A stretch of DNA of 64,000 nt, from positions 62,001 through 126,000 of the forward strand of contig NZ_JAAEHL010000011.1 of assembly GCF_010614725.1 (NCBI RefSeq). The letters are read 5' to 3'. Positions 8,102 through 16,755 of this stretch are shown one piece after another (position 1 is the first letter of the stretch; every line of letters starts with the position of its first letter). The DNA comes from Flavobacterium ajazii. Lineage in GTDB: Bacteria; Bacteroidota; Bacteroidia; Flavobacteriales; Flavobacteriaceae. Position numbers and translations under genes: made by a program. The notes below the pieces were generated by a model. The model had not been told where the DNA came from and made no database searches. It was given only the letters and a program-made list of their open reading frames with translations.

Positions 8102-9289
8102 ATGGCAAAGGAGAATTTTAATCGTTCCAAACCGCACTTAAACATAGGTACAATTGGACACGTAGATCACGGAAAGACTACATTAACTGCTGCAATCACT
8201 AAAGTATTGTCAGATGCTGGTTACTGTCAAGCGAAATCGTTTGATCAAATCGATAACGCTCCAGAGGAGAAAGAAAGAGGTATTACTATTAATACATCAC
8301 ACGTAGAGTATGAAACAGCTAACCGTCACTACGCTCACGTTGACTGTCCAGGTCACGCGGATTACGTAAAGAACATGGTTACTGGTGCTGCTCAGATGGA
8401 CGGAGCTATCTTAGTAGTTGCTGCTACAGATGGTCCAATGCCACAAACTCGTGAGCACATCCTTTTAGGTCGTCAGGTTGGTATTCCAAGAATTGTTGTT
8501 TTCATGAACAAAGTGGATATGGTTGATGATGCTGAGTTATTAGAGCTTGTTGAAATGGAAATTAGAGATTTATTATCTTTCTATGAATATGATGGAGATA
8601 ATGGTCCTGTTGTTCAGGGTTCTGCATTAGGAGGATTAAATAATGATCCAAACTGGGTACCTAAAATTATTGAATTAATGGAAGCTGTTGATGCTTGGAT
8701 CGAAGAGCCAGTACGTGACGTTGCTAAACCATTCTTGATGCCAGTTGAGGACGTATTTACAATTACAGGTCGTGGAACTGTTGCTACAGGTCGTATCGAA
8801 ACTGGAGTTGCTAACACTGGAGATCCTGTTGAAATCATTGGTATGGGAGCTGAAAAATTAACTTCTACTATTACAGGGGTTGAGATGTTCCGTAAAATCC
8901 TTGACAGAGGTGAGGCTGGAGATAACGTAGGTTTATTGTTAAGAGGTATTGATAAAGCTGATATCAAAAGAGGTATGGTTATTATTAAGCCAGGTTCAGT
9001 AAAACCACACGCTAAATTCAAAGCTGAGGTTTATATCTTGAAAAAAGAAGAAGGTGGACGTCACACTCCATTCCACAATAACTACCGTCCACAGTTCTAC
9101 GTACGTACAACTGACGTAACAGGAGTTATTTCTTTACCAGCAGGTGTAGAGATGGTAATGCCAGGTGATAACTTAACTATCGAGGTTGCTTTATTAAGCC
9201 CGATCGCTATGAACGTAGGTTTACGTTTCGCTATCCGTGAAGGTGGTAGAACAGTTGGAGCTGGTCAGGTAACTGAAATCGTAGAGTAA
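8102..9289 (+). CDS. tuf: Translation elongation factor EF-Tu
   Basis: A 395-residue GTPase that delivers aminoacyl-tRNA to the ribosome. GTP motifs are GHVDHGKT (P-loop, about 19-26), the switch II DCPGHADY, and NKVD. Domains II and III follow (GRGTVATGRIETG, then GGRHTPF), ending in GAGQVTEIVE. The start has an A-rich leader and no SD, which is normal for this group. It is placed after three tRNA genes from one promoter and before a strong hairpin. The codon choice is biased like that of the ribosomal genes downstream, in keeping with high expression. Confidence 0.98.
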   Translation: MAKENFNRSKPHLNIGTIGHVDHGKTTLTAAITKVLSDAGYCQAKSFDQIDNAPEEKERGITINTSHVEYETANRHYAHVDCPGHADYVKNMVTGAAQMDGAILVVAATDGPMPQTREHILLGRQVGIPRIVVFMNKVDMVDDAELLELVEMEIRDLLSFYEYDGDNGPVVQGSALGGLNNDPNWVPKIIELMEAVDAWIEEPVRDVAKPFLMPVEDVFTITGRGTVATGRIETGVANTGDPVEIIGMGAEKLTSTITGVEMFRKILDRGEAGDNVGLLLRGIDKADIKRGMVIIKPGSVKPHAKFKAEVYILKKEEGGRHTPFHNNYRPQFYVRTTDVTGVISLPAGVEMVMPGDNLTIEVALLSPIAMNVGLRFAIREGGRTVGAGQVTEIVE

Positions 9290-9307
9290 TTCTATAAAAA
9301 TAAATAA

Positions 9308-9340
9308 AAAGCCAGTGATTATTTTTTAATCACTGGCTTT
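9308..9340 (+). terminator. tuf terminator
   Basis: A 14-bp perfect stem AAAGCCAGTGATTA/TAATCACTGGCTTT with a T5 loop, ending in TTT. It lies only 4 nt before tRNA-Trp, so read-through probably feeds the tRNA-Trp/secE unit. Confidence 0.75.
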
Positions 9341-9344
9341 AATT

Positions 9345-9415
9345 ACGGGCGTAGTTCAAGGGTAGAATAGCGGTCTCCAAAACCGTTGATGGGGGTTCGA
9401 ATCCCTCCGCCCGTG
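9345..9415 (+). tRNA. tRNA-Trp (anticodon CCA)
   Basis: A 71-nt cloverleaf. The acceptor ACGGGCG pairs with CGCCCGT, with discriminator G. The anticodon arm CGGTCTCCAAAACCG contains CCA, and the T arm GGGGGTTCGAATCCC is present. It lies directly upstream of secE. Confidence 0.95.
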
Positions 9416-9433
9416 CAATAAAAAATATATCAA

Positions 9434-9631
9434 ATGACAAAAGTTACTAATTATTTATCAGAGGCTTTCGAAGAGTTAAAGTCAAATGTTACTTGGCCAG
9501 CTTGGGCTGAAGTGCAAAAATTGACAATTGTTGTAGCTGTATTTTCGATTTTATTCGCTTTGGCAACTTGGGGAGTAGACGAATTTTTTGCAAAAGCTTT
9601 GGCTGGATTTTTTAACTGGTTAAAAGGATAA
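9434..9631 (+). CDS. secE: Preprotein translocase subunit SecE
   Basis: A 65-residue short SecE. An amphipathic N-terminal helix with F-E-E-L-K-S-N-V-T-W-P (residues 12-22, the conserved SecE signature) is followed by one transmembrane helix (about 28-50). It clamps SecY in the inner-membrane Sec translocon. Placement between tRNA-Trp and nusG is the standard bacterial order. Confidence 0.93.
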   Translation: MTKVTNYLSEAFEELKSNVTWPAWAEVQKLTIVVAVFSILFALATWGVDEFFAKALAGFFNWLKG

Positions 9632-9641
9632 TTTTTTTGTG

Positions 9642-10193
9642 ATGGCAGATAATAATGTGAAAAAATGGTACGTAGTTAGAGCGGTTAGTGGTCAAGAGAA
9701 TAAAGTGAAAGCTTATATCGAGACTGAGATTGCGAGATTAGGTATGGAGGATTATGTTTCTCAGGTTTTGGTTCCTACTGAAAAAGTAGTTACTGTAAAA
9801 GATGGGAAAAAATCATCTAAGGATAAAGTGTATTTTCCTGGATATGTTATGATCGAAGCTAACTTAGTTGGTGAGATTCCTCATATTATTAAGTCAATTA
9901 CTAGTGTTATTGGATTTTTAGGAGAAACTAAAGGCGGAGAACCTGTTCCTTTAAGACTTTCTGAAGTAAACCGTATGTTAGGAAAAGTGGATGAACTAGC
10001 TGTAAATACAGATACACGTTCTATTCCATTTAGTGTTGGGGAAACGGTTAAGGTTATTGATGGACCTTTCAATGGATTTAATGGATCTGTTGAGAAAATC
10101 AATGAAGAGAAGCGTAAGCTTGAAGTGATGGTTAAAATTTTTGGAAGAAAGACACCATTAGAATTGAGTTTTATGCAAGTTGAAAAAGTATAA
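9642..10193 (+). CDS. nusG: Transcription termination/antitermination factor NusG
   Basis: A 183-residue protein beginning M-A-D-N-N-V-K-K-W-Y-V-V-R. The ATG at 9642 is preferred over the GTG three bases before it. The NGN domain (about 8-115) contains SGQENKVKAYIE and the FPGYVMIEA strand that contacts the RNA polymerase clamp. The C-terminal KOW domain (about 128-180) shows GETVKVIDGPFNGFNGSVEKI. It travels with RNA polymerase and couples it to ribosomes or Rho. It is 10 nt downstream of secE, in one operon with rplK and rplA. Confidence 0.96.
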   Translation: MADNNVKKWYVVRAVSGQENKVKAYIETEIARLGMEDYVSQVLVPTEKVVTVKDGKKSSKDKVYFPGYVMIEANLVGEIPHIIKSITSVIGFLGETKGGEPVPLRLSEVNRMLGKVDELAVNTDTRSIPFSVGETVKVIDGPFNGFNGSVEKINEEKRKLEVMVKIFGRKTPLELSFMQVEKV

Positions 10194-10219
10194 TTTTTTG
10201 TTACACTATAATAAACCAT

Positions 10220-10242
10220 TGTAATCGCTTCCATTGATTACA
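10220..10242 (+). promoter_or_regulatory. Hairpin in the rplK leader
   Basis: TGTAATC (10220-10226) and GATTACA (10236-10242) form a 7-bp stem with a 9-nt loop, ending 18 nt before the rplK start. In other bacteria the rplK-rplA message is autoregulated by L1 at such a position, but here this is only a candidate. Confidence 0.35.
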
Positions 10243-10260
10243 GTGTTAAATTTTTTAAAA

Positions 10261-10698
10261 ATGGCTAAAGAAATTAGTAAGGTAGTTAAACTACAAGTTA
10301 AGGGAGGTGCTGCGAATCCGTCGCCACCGGTTGGACCTGCTTTAGGAGCTGCTGGGGTTAATATCATGGAGTTCTGTAAGCAATTTAATGCTAGAACACA
10401 AGATAAACCTGGCAAAATTTGTCCAGTGCAAATCACTGTGTACAAAGACAAATCATTTGATTTTGTTGTTAAGACTCCTCCAGCAGCAGTTCAGTTAATG
10501 GAAGCTGCAAAGCTAAAATCTGGTTCTGGTGAGCCTAATCGTAAAAAAGTAGCTAGCGTTACTTGGGAACAAATTAGAACTATTGCTGAAGACAAAATGC
10601 CAGACTTAAATGCTTTCACAATTGAGAAAGCTATGAGTATGGTTGCTGGAACGGCTAGATCTATGGGTATAACTGTATCAGGAGACGCTCCTTTTTAA
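10261..10698 (+). CDS. rplK: 50S ribosomal protein uL11
   Basis: A 145-residue protein starting M-A-K-E-I-S-K-V-V-K-L-Q. The frame extends 27 nt upstream, but the ATG at 10261 gives the conserved N-terminus. The NTD carries the GGAANPSPPVGPALGAAGVNI loop of the stalk base, and the CTD binds 23S rRNA helices 43-44. It is cotranscribed with rplA 13 nt downstream. Confidence 0.97.
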   Translation: MAKEISKVVKLQVKGGAANPSPPVGPALGAAGVNIMEFCKQFNARTQDKPGKICPVQITVYKDKSFDFVVKTPPAAVQLMEAAKLKSGSGEPNRKKVASVTWEQIRTIAEDKMPDLNAFTIEKAMSMVAGTARSMGITVSGDAPF

Positions 10699-10711
10699 TT
10701 AAGAAAAAGAA

Positions 10712-11401
10712 ATGGCAAAATTAACAAAAAAGCAAAAAGAGGCTGCTTCAAAGATTGAAAAGAACAAATTATACTCTTTAAAAGATGCTGCTGCATTAAT
10801 TAAAGTGGTTGCTTCTGCAAAATTTGATGAGTCTGTTGATATCGCAGTTCGTTTGGGTGTAGATCCAAGAAAAGCGAATCAAATGGTAAGAGGTGTGGTA
10901 ACTTTACCTCACGGAACAGGAAAAGATGTTAAAGTATTAGCATTGGTTACTCCGGATAAAGAGGCTGAAGCAAGAGAGGCTGGAGCAGATCACGTAGGTC
11001 TTGATGATTACTTACAAAAAATTAAAGATGGTTGGACTGATGTTGATGTTATCATCACTATGCCGGCTGTTATGGGTAAATTAGGTCCATTAGGTCGTAT
11101 TTTAGGACCTAGAGGTTTAATGCCAAACCCTAAAACAGGTACAGTAACTATGGATGTTGCTAAAGCTGTTCAAGAGGTTAAAGCTGGTAAAATTGACTTT
11201 AAAGTTGATAAAACTGGTATCGTTCACGCTGGAATCGGTAAAGTTTCTTTTGGAGCTGAGCAGATTGTTGACAACGCACACGAAATTATTCAAACATTAA
11301 TAAAACTTAAACCAACTGCTGCTAAAGGTACATACATTAAAGGTATCCACCTTACAAGCACAATGAGTCCTGCTATCGCATTAGACCCAAAAGCAGTATA
11401 A
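10712..11401 (+). CDS. rplA: 50S ribosomal protein uL1
   Basis: A 229-residue protein of standard length. It contains the L1 signature region around LGPLGRILGPRGLMPNPKTGTV and the KAGKIDFKVDKTGIVH segment. It forms the mobile L1 stalk that guides the exit tRNA and, in many bacteria, represses its own operon by binding the rplK leader. It is followed by rplJ after 22 nt. Confidence 0.97.
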   Translation: MAKLTKKQKEAASKIEKNKLYSLKDAAALIKVVASAKFDESVDIAVRLGVDPRKANQMVRGVVTLPHGTGKDVKVLALVTPDKEAEAREAGADHVGLDDYLQKIKDGWTDVDVIITMPAVMGKLGPLGRILGPRGLMPNPKTGTVTMDVAKAVQEVKAGKIDFKVDKTGIVHAGIGKVSFGAEQIVDNAHEIIQTLIKLKPTAAKGTYIKGIHLTSTMSPAIALDPKAV

Positions 11402-11423
11402 TTGGTAGTTAAAAATTTTTAGT

Positions 11424-11927
11424 ATGACTAGAGAAGAAAAATCAATCGCGATTGAAAATTTAACTGCGCAGTTAGCTGGTACAAATATCGTTTATATATC
11501 TGATATTTCTGGTTTAAACGCAGAGACAACTTCAAACTTACGTAGAGCTTGTTTTAAAGCAGGTATCAAATTAGAGGTTGTAAAGAACACTTTGCTTGCA
11601 AAAGCAATGGAAGCTTCTTCTAATGATTATGGTGATTTACCTACAGTTTTATCAGGTAACAGTGCTATATTTATTTCTGATGTTGCTAATGCACCTGGAA
11701 AAATTATCAAAGATTTCCGTAAGAAATCTGATAAACCAGTTTTAAAAGGAGCTTACATCAATTCTGAAGTATATATTGGAGATAACCAATTAGATGCATT
11801 AGCTACAATTAAATCTAAAGAAGAGCTTATTGGAGAAATCATTGGACTATTACAATCTCCGGCTCAAAGAATCATTTCTGCTTTACAAAACAAATTCGCT
11901 GGAAGCGAAGAAGAAGGAGCAGAGTAA
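11424..11927 (+). CDS. rplJ: 50S ribosomal protein uL10
   Basis: A 167-residue protein. It has the N-terminal rRNA-binding domain (Y-I-S-D-I-S-G-L-N, then R-R-A-C-F-K-A-G-I-K-L-E-V-V-K-N-T-L) and a C-terminal helix that anchors L7/L12 dimers. The end is acidic (G-S-E-E-E-G-A-E), as often in this group. A small hairpin lies in the 93-nt spacer before rplL. Confidence 0.95.
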   Translation: MTREEKSIAIENLTAQLAGTNIVYISDISGLNAETTSNLRRACFKAGIKLEVVKNTLLAKAMEASSNDYGDLPTVLSGNSAIFISDVANAPGKIIKDFRKKSDKPVLKGAYINSEVYIGDNQLDALATIKSKEELIGEIIGLLQSPAQRIISALQNKFAGSEEEGAE

Positions 11928-11935
11928 TTATCAAT

Positions 11936-11957
11936 GTAAGAAAGGATATTTTCTTAC
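11936..11957 (+). promoter_or_regulatory. Hairpin in the rplJ-rplL spacer
   Basis: GTAAGAAA (11936-11943) pairs perfectly with TTTCTTAC (11950-11957) around a 6-nt loop. There is no T-run, so it is not a standard terminator. It may be an RNA processing or stability element that sets the L12:L10 ratio. Confidence 0.4.
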
Positions 11958-12020
11958 TGCTTAATTAGCGCACAATAAATAAATTATATTTTTTACAAAT
12001 CATTTTAAACGATAGAAGAA

Positions 12021-12392
12021 ATGGCAGATTTGAAACAATTCGCAGAACAATTAGTTAACTTAACAGTTAAAGAAGTTAACGAATTAGCAACAATATTAAA
12101 AGATGAGTATGGTATCGAGCCTGCTGCTGCAGCTGTAGTAGTTGCTGCTGGTGGTGGAGAAGGTGCTGCTGAAGAAGCTCAAACTGAATTTACAGTTGTA
12201 TTAAAAGAGGCTGGTGCTTCTAAATTAGCAGTTGTAAAATTAGTTAAAGAACTTACTGGTTTAGGTCTTAAAGAAGCTAAAGACGTAGTTGACGGTGCTC
12301 CTGCAAACGTTAAAGAAGGTGTTTCTAAAGAAGAGGCTGAAGGTCTTAAGAAAGCTTTAGAAGAGGCTGGAGCTGTAGTTGAGCTTAAATAA
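12021..12392 (+). CDS. rplL: 50S ribosomal protein bL12 (L7/L12)
   Basis: A 123-residue acidic stalk protein. The N-terminal dimerisation helices run to about 35, an Ala-Gly-rich hinge follows at about 38-55, and then the globular CTD with EFTVVLKEAGASKLAVVKLVKELTGLGLKEAKDVVD, which recruits translational GTPases. It is present in several copies per ribosome. A structured spacer separates it from rpoB. Confidence 0.97.
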   Translation: MADLKQFAEQLVNLTVKEVNELATILKDEYGIEPAAAAVVVAAGGGEGAAEEAQTEFTVVLKEAGASKLAVVKLVKELTGLGLKEAKDVVDGAPANVKEGVSKEEAEGLKKALEEAGAVVELK

Positions 12393-12412
12393 TTAAACTC
12401 AGTTTAGAACTA

Positions 12413-12451
12413 GGTTTAGACCTTGGATGATACCATCCAAGGGTCTAAACC
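12413..12451 (+). terminator. Candidate attenuator between rplL and rpoB
   Basis: A long stem: GGTTTAGACCTTGGATG (12413-12429) pairs with CATCCAAGGGTCTAAACC (12434-12451) with one bulge, followed by ATTTTT. It sits 21 nt after the rplL stop. In E. coli a partial terminator at the same junction lowers rpoBC expression relative to the ribosomal genes, and a similar role is inferred here. A second stem follows it (12454-12512). Confidence 0.6.
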
Positions 12452-12453
12452 AT

Positions 12454-12512
12454 TTTTCGTATAATAAAATATATATCAAGTTTTATTATTCCATAGTTTA
12501 AAATACGAAAAA
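12454..12512 (+). other. Second stem-loop in the rplL-rpoB spacer
   Basis: TTTTCGTAT near 12455-12463 pairs with ATACGAAAA near 12503-12511, and an inner AATAAAA/TTTTATT helix forms between them. The extent is read by eye. It has no obvious T-run and might be an alternative partner or an RNA processing site downstream of the attenuator. Confidence 0.35.
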
Positions 12513-12659
12513 GTTTTTGATCAATACGAAGAAAGAAAATCGAACTTATTTTACTGTTTTATTTTTAAAGATGTATTGATTATAATTAAGAAAGTATAGA
12601 TTAAACAGTGTGTTTTTACACAAAAAATTACTTTTTTTTAATCAAAATTTTGTCCATTG

Positions 12660-15600
12660 ATGATAACAAATCAGACTGAAAGATTGAATTTTGCCTCTAC
12701 AAAAAATATCCCTGACTATCCAGATTTCTTAGATGTTCAGGTTAAATCTTTTAAAGATTTCTTTCAATTAGAAACGAAATCTGACGAAAGAGGCAACGAA
12801 GGGTTATACAACACCTTCATGGAAAACTTTCCAATCACAGATACAAGAAACAACTTTGTATTGGAATTCCTAGATTATTTTGTTGATCCGCCACGTTATA
12901 CAATTCAAGAATGTATAGAGAGAGGTCTTACTTATAGTGTGCCTTTAAAAGCTAGGTTAAAACTATACTGTACAGATCCAGAACACGAAGATTTTGAAAC
13001 TATTGTACAAGATGTTTATCTTGGAACAATTCCTTACATGACTCCAAGTGGTACTTTTGTAATCAATGGCGCCGAGCGTGTTGTAGTGTCACAATTACAC
13101 CGTTCTCCTGGGGTTTTCTTTGGACAGTCATTCCACGCAAATGGAACTAAACTTTATTCTGCAAGAGTAATTCCTTTTAAAGGTTCTTGGATAGAATTCT
13201 CTACAGATATCAACAGCGTAATGTACGCGTATATCGATAGAAAGAAAAAATTACCAGTAACAACTTTATTCCGTGCTATCGGTTTCGAAAGAGATAAGGA
13301 TATCCTTGAAATTTTCGACTTAGCTGAAGAGATTAAAGTTTCTAAAACGGGTATTAAGAAATATATTGGCAGAAGACTTGCAGCACGTGTTTTGAACACT
13401 TGGCACGAGGATTTCGTAGATGAGGATACCGGAGAGGTAGTTTCTATCGAACGTAACGAAATCATCCTTGATCGTGATACGATTATCGACAAAGATAATG
13501 TTGAAGAGATCATCGATTCTAATGTAAAATCTATTTTGTTACACAAAGAGGATAACAATCAAGCTGATTATGCTATTATCCACAACACGTTACAAAAAGA
13601 TCCAACAAACTCTGAAAAAGAAGCTGTAGAGCACATTTACCGTCAGTTGCGTAACGCTGAACCGCCTGATGAGGAAACTGCTCGTGGTATTATAGATAAA
13701 TTGTTCTTCTCTGATCAACGTTATAACTTAGGTGAAGTTGGCCGTTACAGAATGAACAAAAAATTAGATTTAGATATTCCTATGGATAAGCAAGTGCTTA
13801 CTAAAGAGGATATCATTACAATCGTGAAATATTTGATCGAGTTGATCAACTCTAAAGCAGAGATTGATGACATCGACCACTTATCAAACCGTCGTGTTAG
13901 AACAGTTGGTGAACAATTGTCTCAGCAATTCGGTGTTGGTTTAGCACGTATGGCTAGAACTATTCGTGAGAGAATGAACGTTAGAGATAACGAGGTGTTT
14001 ACACCAATTGATTTGATTAATGCTAAAACATTATCATCAGTTATCAACTCTTTCTTTGGTACTAACCAGTTATCTCAATTTATGGATCAAACAAATCCAT
14101 TAGCTGAGATTACACACAAAAGAAGACTTTCTGCACTTGGGCCAGGTGGACTTTCGAGAGAGAGAGCTGGTTTCGAGGTTCGTGACGTTCACTATACTCA
14201 CTATGGTCGTTTATGTCCGATTGAAACTCCTGAGGGACCAAACATTGGTTTGATTTCATCTCTTGGTGTTTATGCAAAAGTAAACGGAATGGGATTCATC
14301 GAAACTCCATACCGTAAAGTAACAAATGGTGTAGTTGATTTAGAAAGTACTCCAGTTTACTTAAGTGCTGAAGAAGAAGAAGGTAAAATGATTGCTCAGG
14401 CAAACATTGAAATGGATGCTTCAGGTAAAATTACAGCTAGCAATGTTATTGCTCGTGAGGAAGGTGACTTCCCGGTTGTTGAGCCAACAGTAGTTCATTA
14501 TACAGACGTTGCTCCTAACCAGATCGCTTCGATTTCTGCATCTTTGATTCCTTTCTTGGAGCATGATGATGCGAACCGTGCGTTGATGGGATCTAACATG
14601 ATGCGTCAGGCAGTTCCTTTGATCCGTCCTGAAGCACCGATTGTTGGTACAGGTTTAGAGCGTCAGGTAGCTTCTGATTCAAGAGTATTGATCAATGCTG
14701 AAGGGCATGGTACTGTTGAGTACGTAGATGCTAACATCATTACTATTAAATACGATCGTACAGAAGACGAGAGAATGGTAAGTTTTGATGCTGATGAGAA
14801 AACGTACAACCTTATTAAATTTAGAAAAACCAATCAAGGTACAAGTATCAACTTGAAACCTATCGTAAGAAGAGGTGATAGAGTTGTTCCTGGACAAGTA
14901 TTGTCTGAAGGATATGCTACTCAAAATGGAGAATTAGCTTTAGGTAGAAACTTAAAAGTTGCGTTCATGCCATGGAAAGGGTACAACTTCGAGGATGCGA
15001 TTGTAATTTCTGAAAAAGTAGTTCGCGATGATATTTTTACTTCTATCCACGTTGATGATTATTCATTAGAGGTTAGAGATACTAAGTTAGGAAACGAAGA
15101 GTTAACAAACGATATTCCTAACGTTTCTGAAGAAGCTACTAAAGATTTAGATGAAAACGGTATGATTAGAATTGGAGCAGAGGTTAAGCCTGGCGACATT
15201 TTGATCGGAAAAATTACACCAAAAGGAGAATCAGATCCAACTCCAGAGGAGAAATTGCTTCGTGCAATCTTCGGAGATAAAGCTGGTGATGTAAAAGATG
15301 CTTCATTAAAAGCTTCTCCATCTTTACATGGTGTAGTTCTTGACAAAAAATTATTTGCAAGAGCCGTAAAAGATAAACGTAAACGTACTCAGGATAAAGA
15401 TGCTTTAGGCGCTTTAGAAATGGAGTTCGAAACTAAATTTGTTGAATTAAAAGACAGATTGGTTGAGAAATTATTCTTGATCGTTAACGGAAAAACATCT
15501 CAAGGTGTAATGAATGATTTGGGTGAAGAAGTTTTACCAAAAGGTAAAAAATATACTCAAAAAATGCTTTACGCAGTAGAGGATTTTGCTCACTTAAGCA

Positions 15601-16472
15601 AAGGTCAATGGGTTGCTGATGACGCTACTAATAAAATGGTTAATGATTTAATTCATAACTATAAAATTAAGCTGAACGACTTACAAGGTGCTTTAAGAAG
15701 AGAGAAATTCACTATTACAGTTGGGGATGAATTACCATCTGGAATCTTGAAATTGGCTAAAATCTATATCGCTAAAAAACGTAAGTTAAAAGTAGGTGAT
15801 AAAATGGCGGGTCGTCACGGTAACAAAGGTATTGTTGCAAGAATCGTTCGTCATGAAGATATGCCATTCTTAGAGGATGGAACACCAGTAGATATCGTAT
15901 TGAATCCACTAGGGGTACCTTCTCGTATGAACATTGGTCAGATTTATGAGACTGTTCTTGGATGGGCTGGTATGAACTTGGGTAGAAAATTTGCTACTCC
16001 AATCTTCGACGGTGCTTCTCTAGACGAAATCAATGCTTTGACTGATGAAGCGGGAGTACCACGTTTTGGACATACTCACTTATTTGATGGTGGAACTGGA
16101 GAGCGTTTTGCACAAAAAGCGACTGTGGGTGTAATTTACATGCTTAAATTAGGACACATGGTTGATGATAAGATGCACGCACGTTCTATCGGACCATACT
16201 CGTTGATTACTCAACAGCCACTTGGAGGTAAAGCTCAATTTGGAGGTCAGCGTTTTGGAGAGATGGAGGTTTGGGCACTTGAGGCTTATGGAGCTTCTAG
16301 TACACTACGTGAAATCTTAACTGTTAAGTCTGATGACGTTATTGGTAGAGCTAAAACTTACGAGGCTATCGTTAAGGGAGAAACTATGCCAGAACCAGGT
16401 TTACCAGAATCATTCAATGTATTAATGCACGAATTGAAAGGTCTAGGTTTAGATCTTCGTTTGGAAGAATAA
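12660..16472 (+). CDS. rpoB: DNA-directed RNA polymerase subunit beta
   Basis: A 1270-residue protein. The ATG at 12660 is chosen over a TTG three bases earlier. It forms one half of the RNA polymerase active-site cleft. Recognisable regions: the rifampicin-binding cluster (FFGTNQLSQFMDQTNPLAEITHKRRLSALGPGGLSRERAGFEVRDVH), the GRLCPIETPEGPNIGLI segment, the conserved GDKMAGRHGNKG loop and the C-terminal GGQRFGEMEVWALEAYGA clamp-anchor region. The Ser and His of the rifampicin cluster look wild type. It is followed by rpoC after an unusually long, structured 283-nt spacer. Confidence 0.98.
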   Translation: MITNQTERLNFASTKNIPDYPDFLDVQVKSFKDFFQLETKSDERGNEGLYNTFMENFPITDTRNNFVLEFLDYFVDPPRYTIQECIERGLTYSVPLKARLKLYCTDPEHEDFETIVQDVYLGTIPYMTPSGTFVINGAERVVVSQLHRSPGVFFGQSFHANGTKLYSARVIPFKGSWIEFSTDINSVMYAYIDRKKKLPVTTLFRAIGFERDKDILEIFDLAEEIKVSKTGIKKYIGRRLAARVLNTWHEDFVDEDTGEVVSIERNEIILDRDTIIDKDNVEEIIDSNVKSILLHKEDNNQADYAIIHNTLQKDPTNSEKEAVEHIYRQLRNAEPPDEETARGIIDKLFFSDQRYNLGEVGRYRMNKKLDLDIPMDKQVLTKEDIITIVKYLIELINSKAEIDDIDHLSNRRVRTVGEQLSQQFGVGLARMARTIRERMNVRDNEVFTPIDLINAKTLSSVINSFFGTNQLSQFMDQTNPLAEITHKRRLSALGPGGLSRERAGFEVRDVHYTHYGRLCPIETPEGPNIGLISSLGVYAKVNGMGFIETPYRKVTNGVVDLESTPVYLSAEEEEGKMIAQANIEMDASGKITASNVIAREEGDFPVVEPTVVHYTDVAPNQIASISASLIPFLEHDDANRALMGSNMMRQAVPLIRPEAPIVGTGLERQVASDSRVLINAEGHGTVEYVDANIITIKYDRTEDERMVSFDADEKTYNLIKFRKTNQGTSINLKPIVRRGDRVVPGQVLSEGYATQNGELALGRNLKVAFMPWKGYNFEDAIVISEKVVRDDIFTSIHVDDYSLEVRDTKLGNEELTNDIPNVSEEATKDLDENGMIRIGAEVKPGDILIGKITPKGESDPTPEEKLLRAIFGDKAGDVKDASLKASPSLHGVVLDKKLFARAVKDKRKRTQDKDALGALEMEFETKFVELKDRLVEKLFLIVNGKTSQGVMNDLGEEVLPKGKKYTQKMLYAVEDFAHLSKGQWVADDATNKMVNDLIHNYKIKLNDLQGALRREKFTITVGDELPSGILKLAKIYIAKKRKLKVGDKMAGRHGNKGIVARIVRHEDMPFLEDGTPVDIVLNPLGVPSRMNIGQIYETVLGWAGMNLGRKFATPIFDGASLDEINALTDEAGVPRFGHTHLFDGGTGERFAQKATVGVIYMLKLGHMVDDKMHARSIGPYSLITQQPLGGKAQFGGQRFGEMEVWALEAYGASSTLREILTVKSDDVIGRAKTYEAIVKGETMPEPGLPESFNVLMHELKGLGLDLRLEE

Positions 16473-16487
16473 TAAAAGTTTTCAGTT

Positions 16488-16534
16488 ACAGTCTCAGTAT
16501 TCAGTTCAACACTGAAAACTGGGACTGAGGCTGT
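16488..16534 (+). other. Stem-loop in the rpoB-rpoC spacer
   Basis: Nested pairing ACAG/CTGT, CTCAGT/ACTGAG and TTCAGT/ACTGAA encloses a 5-nt TCAAC loop, starting 15 nt after the rpoB stop. No T-run follows. The sequence consists of reiterated (A)CTGA/TCAGT words and resembles a small dispersed palindromic repeat. Confidence 0.45.
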
Positions 16535-16755
16535 TTACTAAATGTTACAAGTTTTTAAAGATTTATACCCGTAAACCGTTCCGATTTTTTATAACAATGC
16601 GAGGCATTTTATAACTAGCACTTCAAATTCAGTTTTGAGGTTTAGAGAAGTAACCCGAGGTAGTAGCTGAATGATTAACTCTTTGATTTTTTGAAGAGTA
16701 GATTATAAATCTAAATTCAATTTTTTAATTGCAAAATAAATCAATAGTAAAAACT

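Noticed and set aside
13154..13558. Antisense ORFs inside rpoB and rpoC
   Set aside because: Long reverse-strand frames opposite strongly biased genes are expected by codon usage. They have no promoter boxes or recognisable domains.
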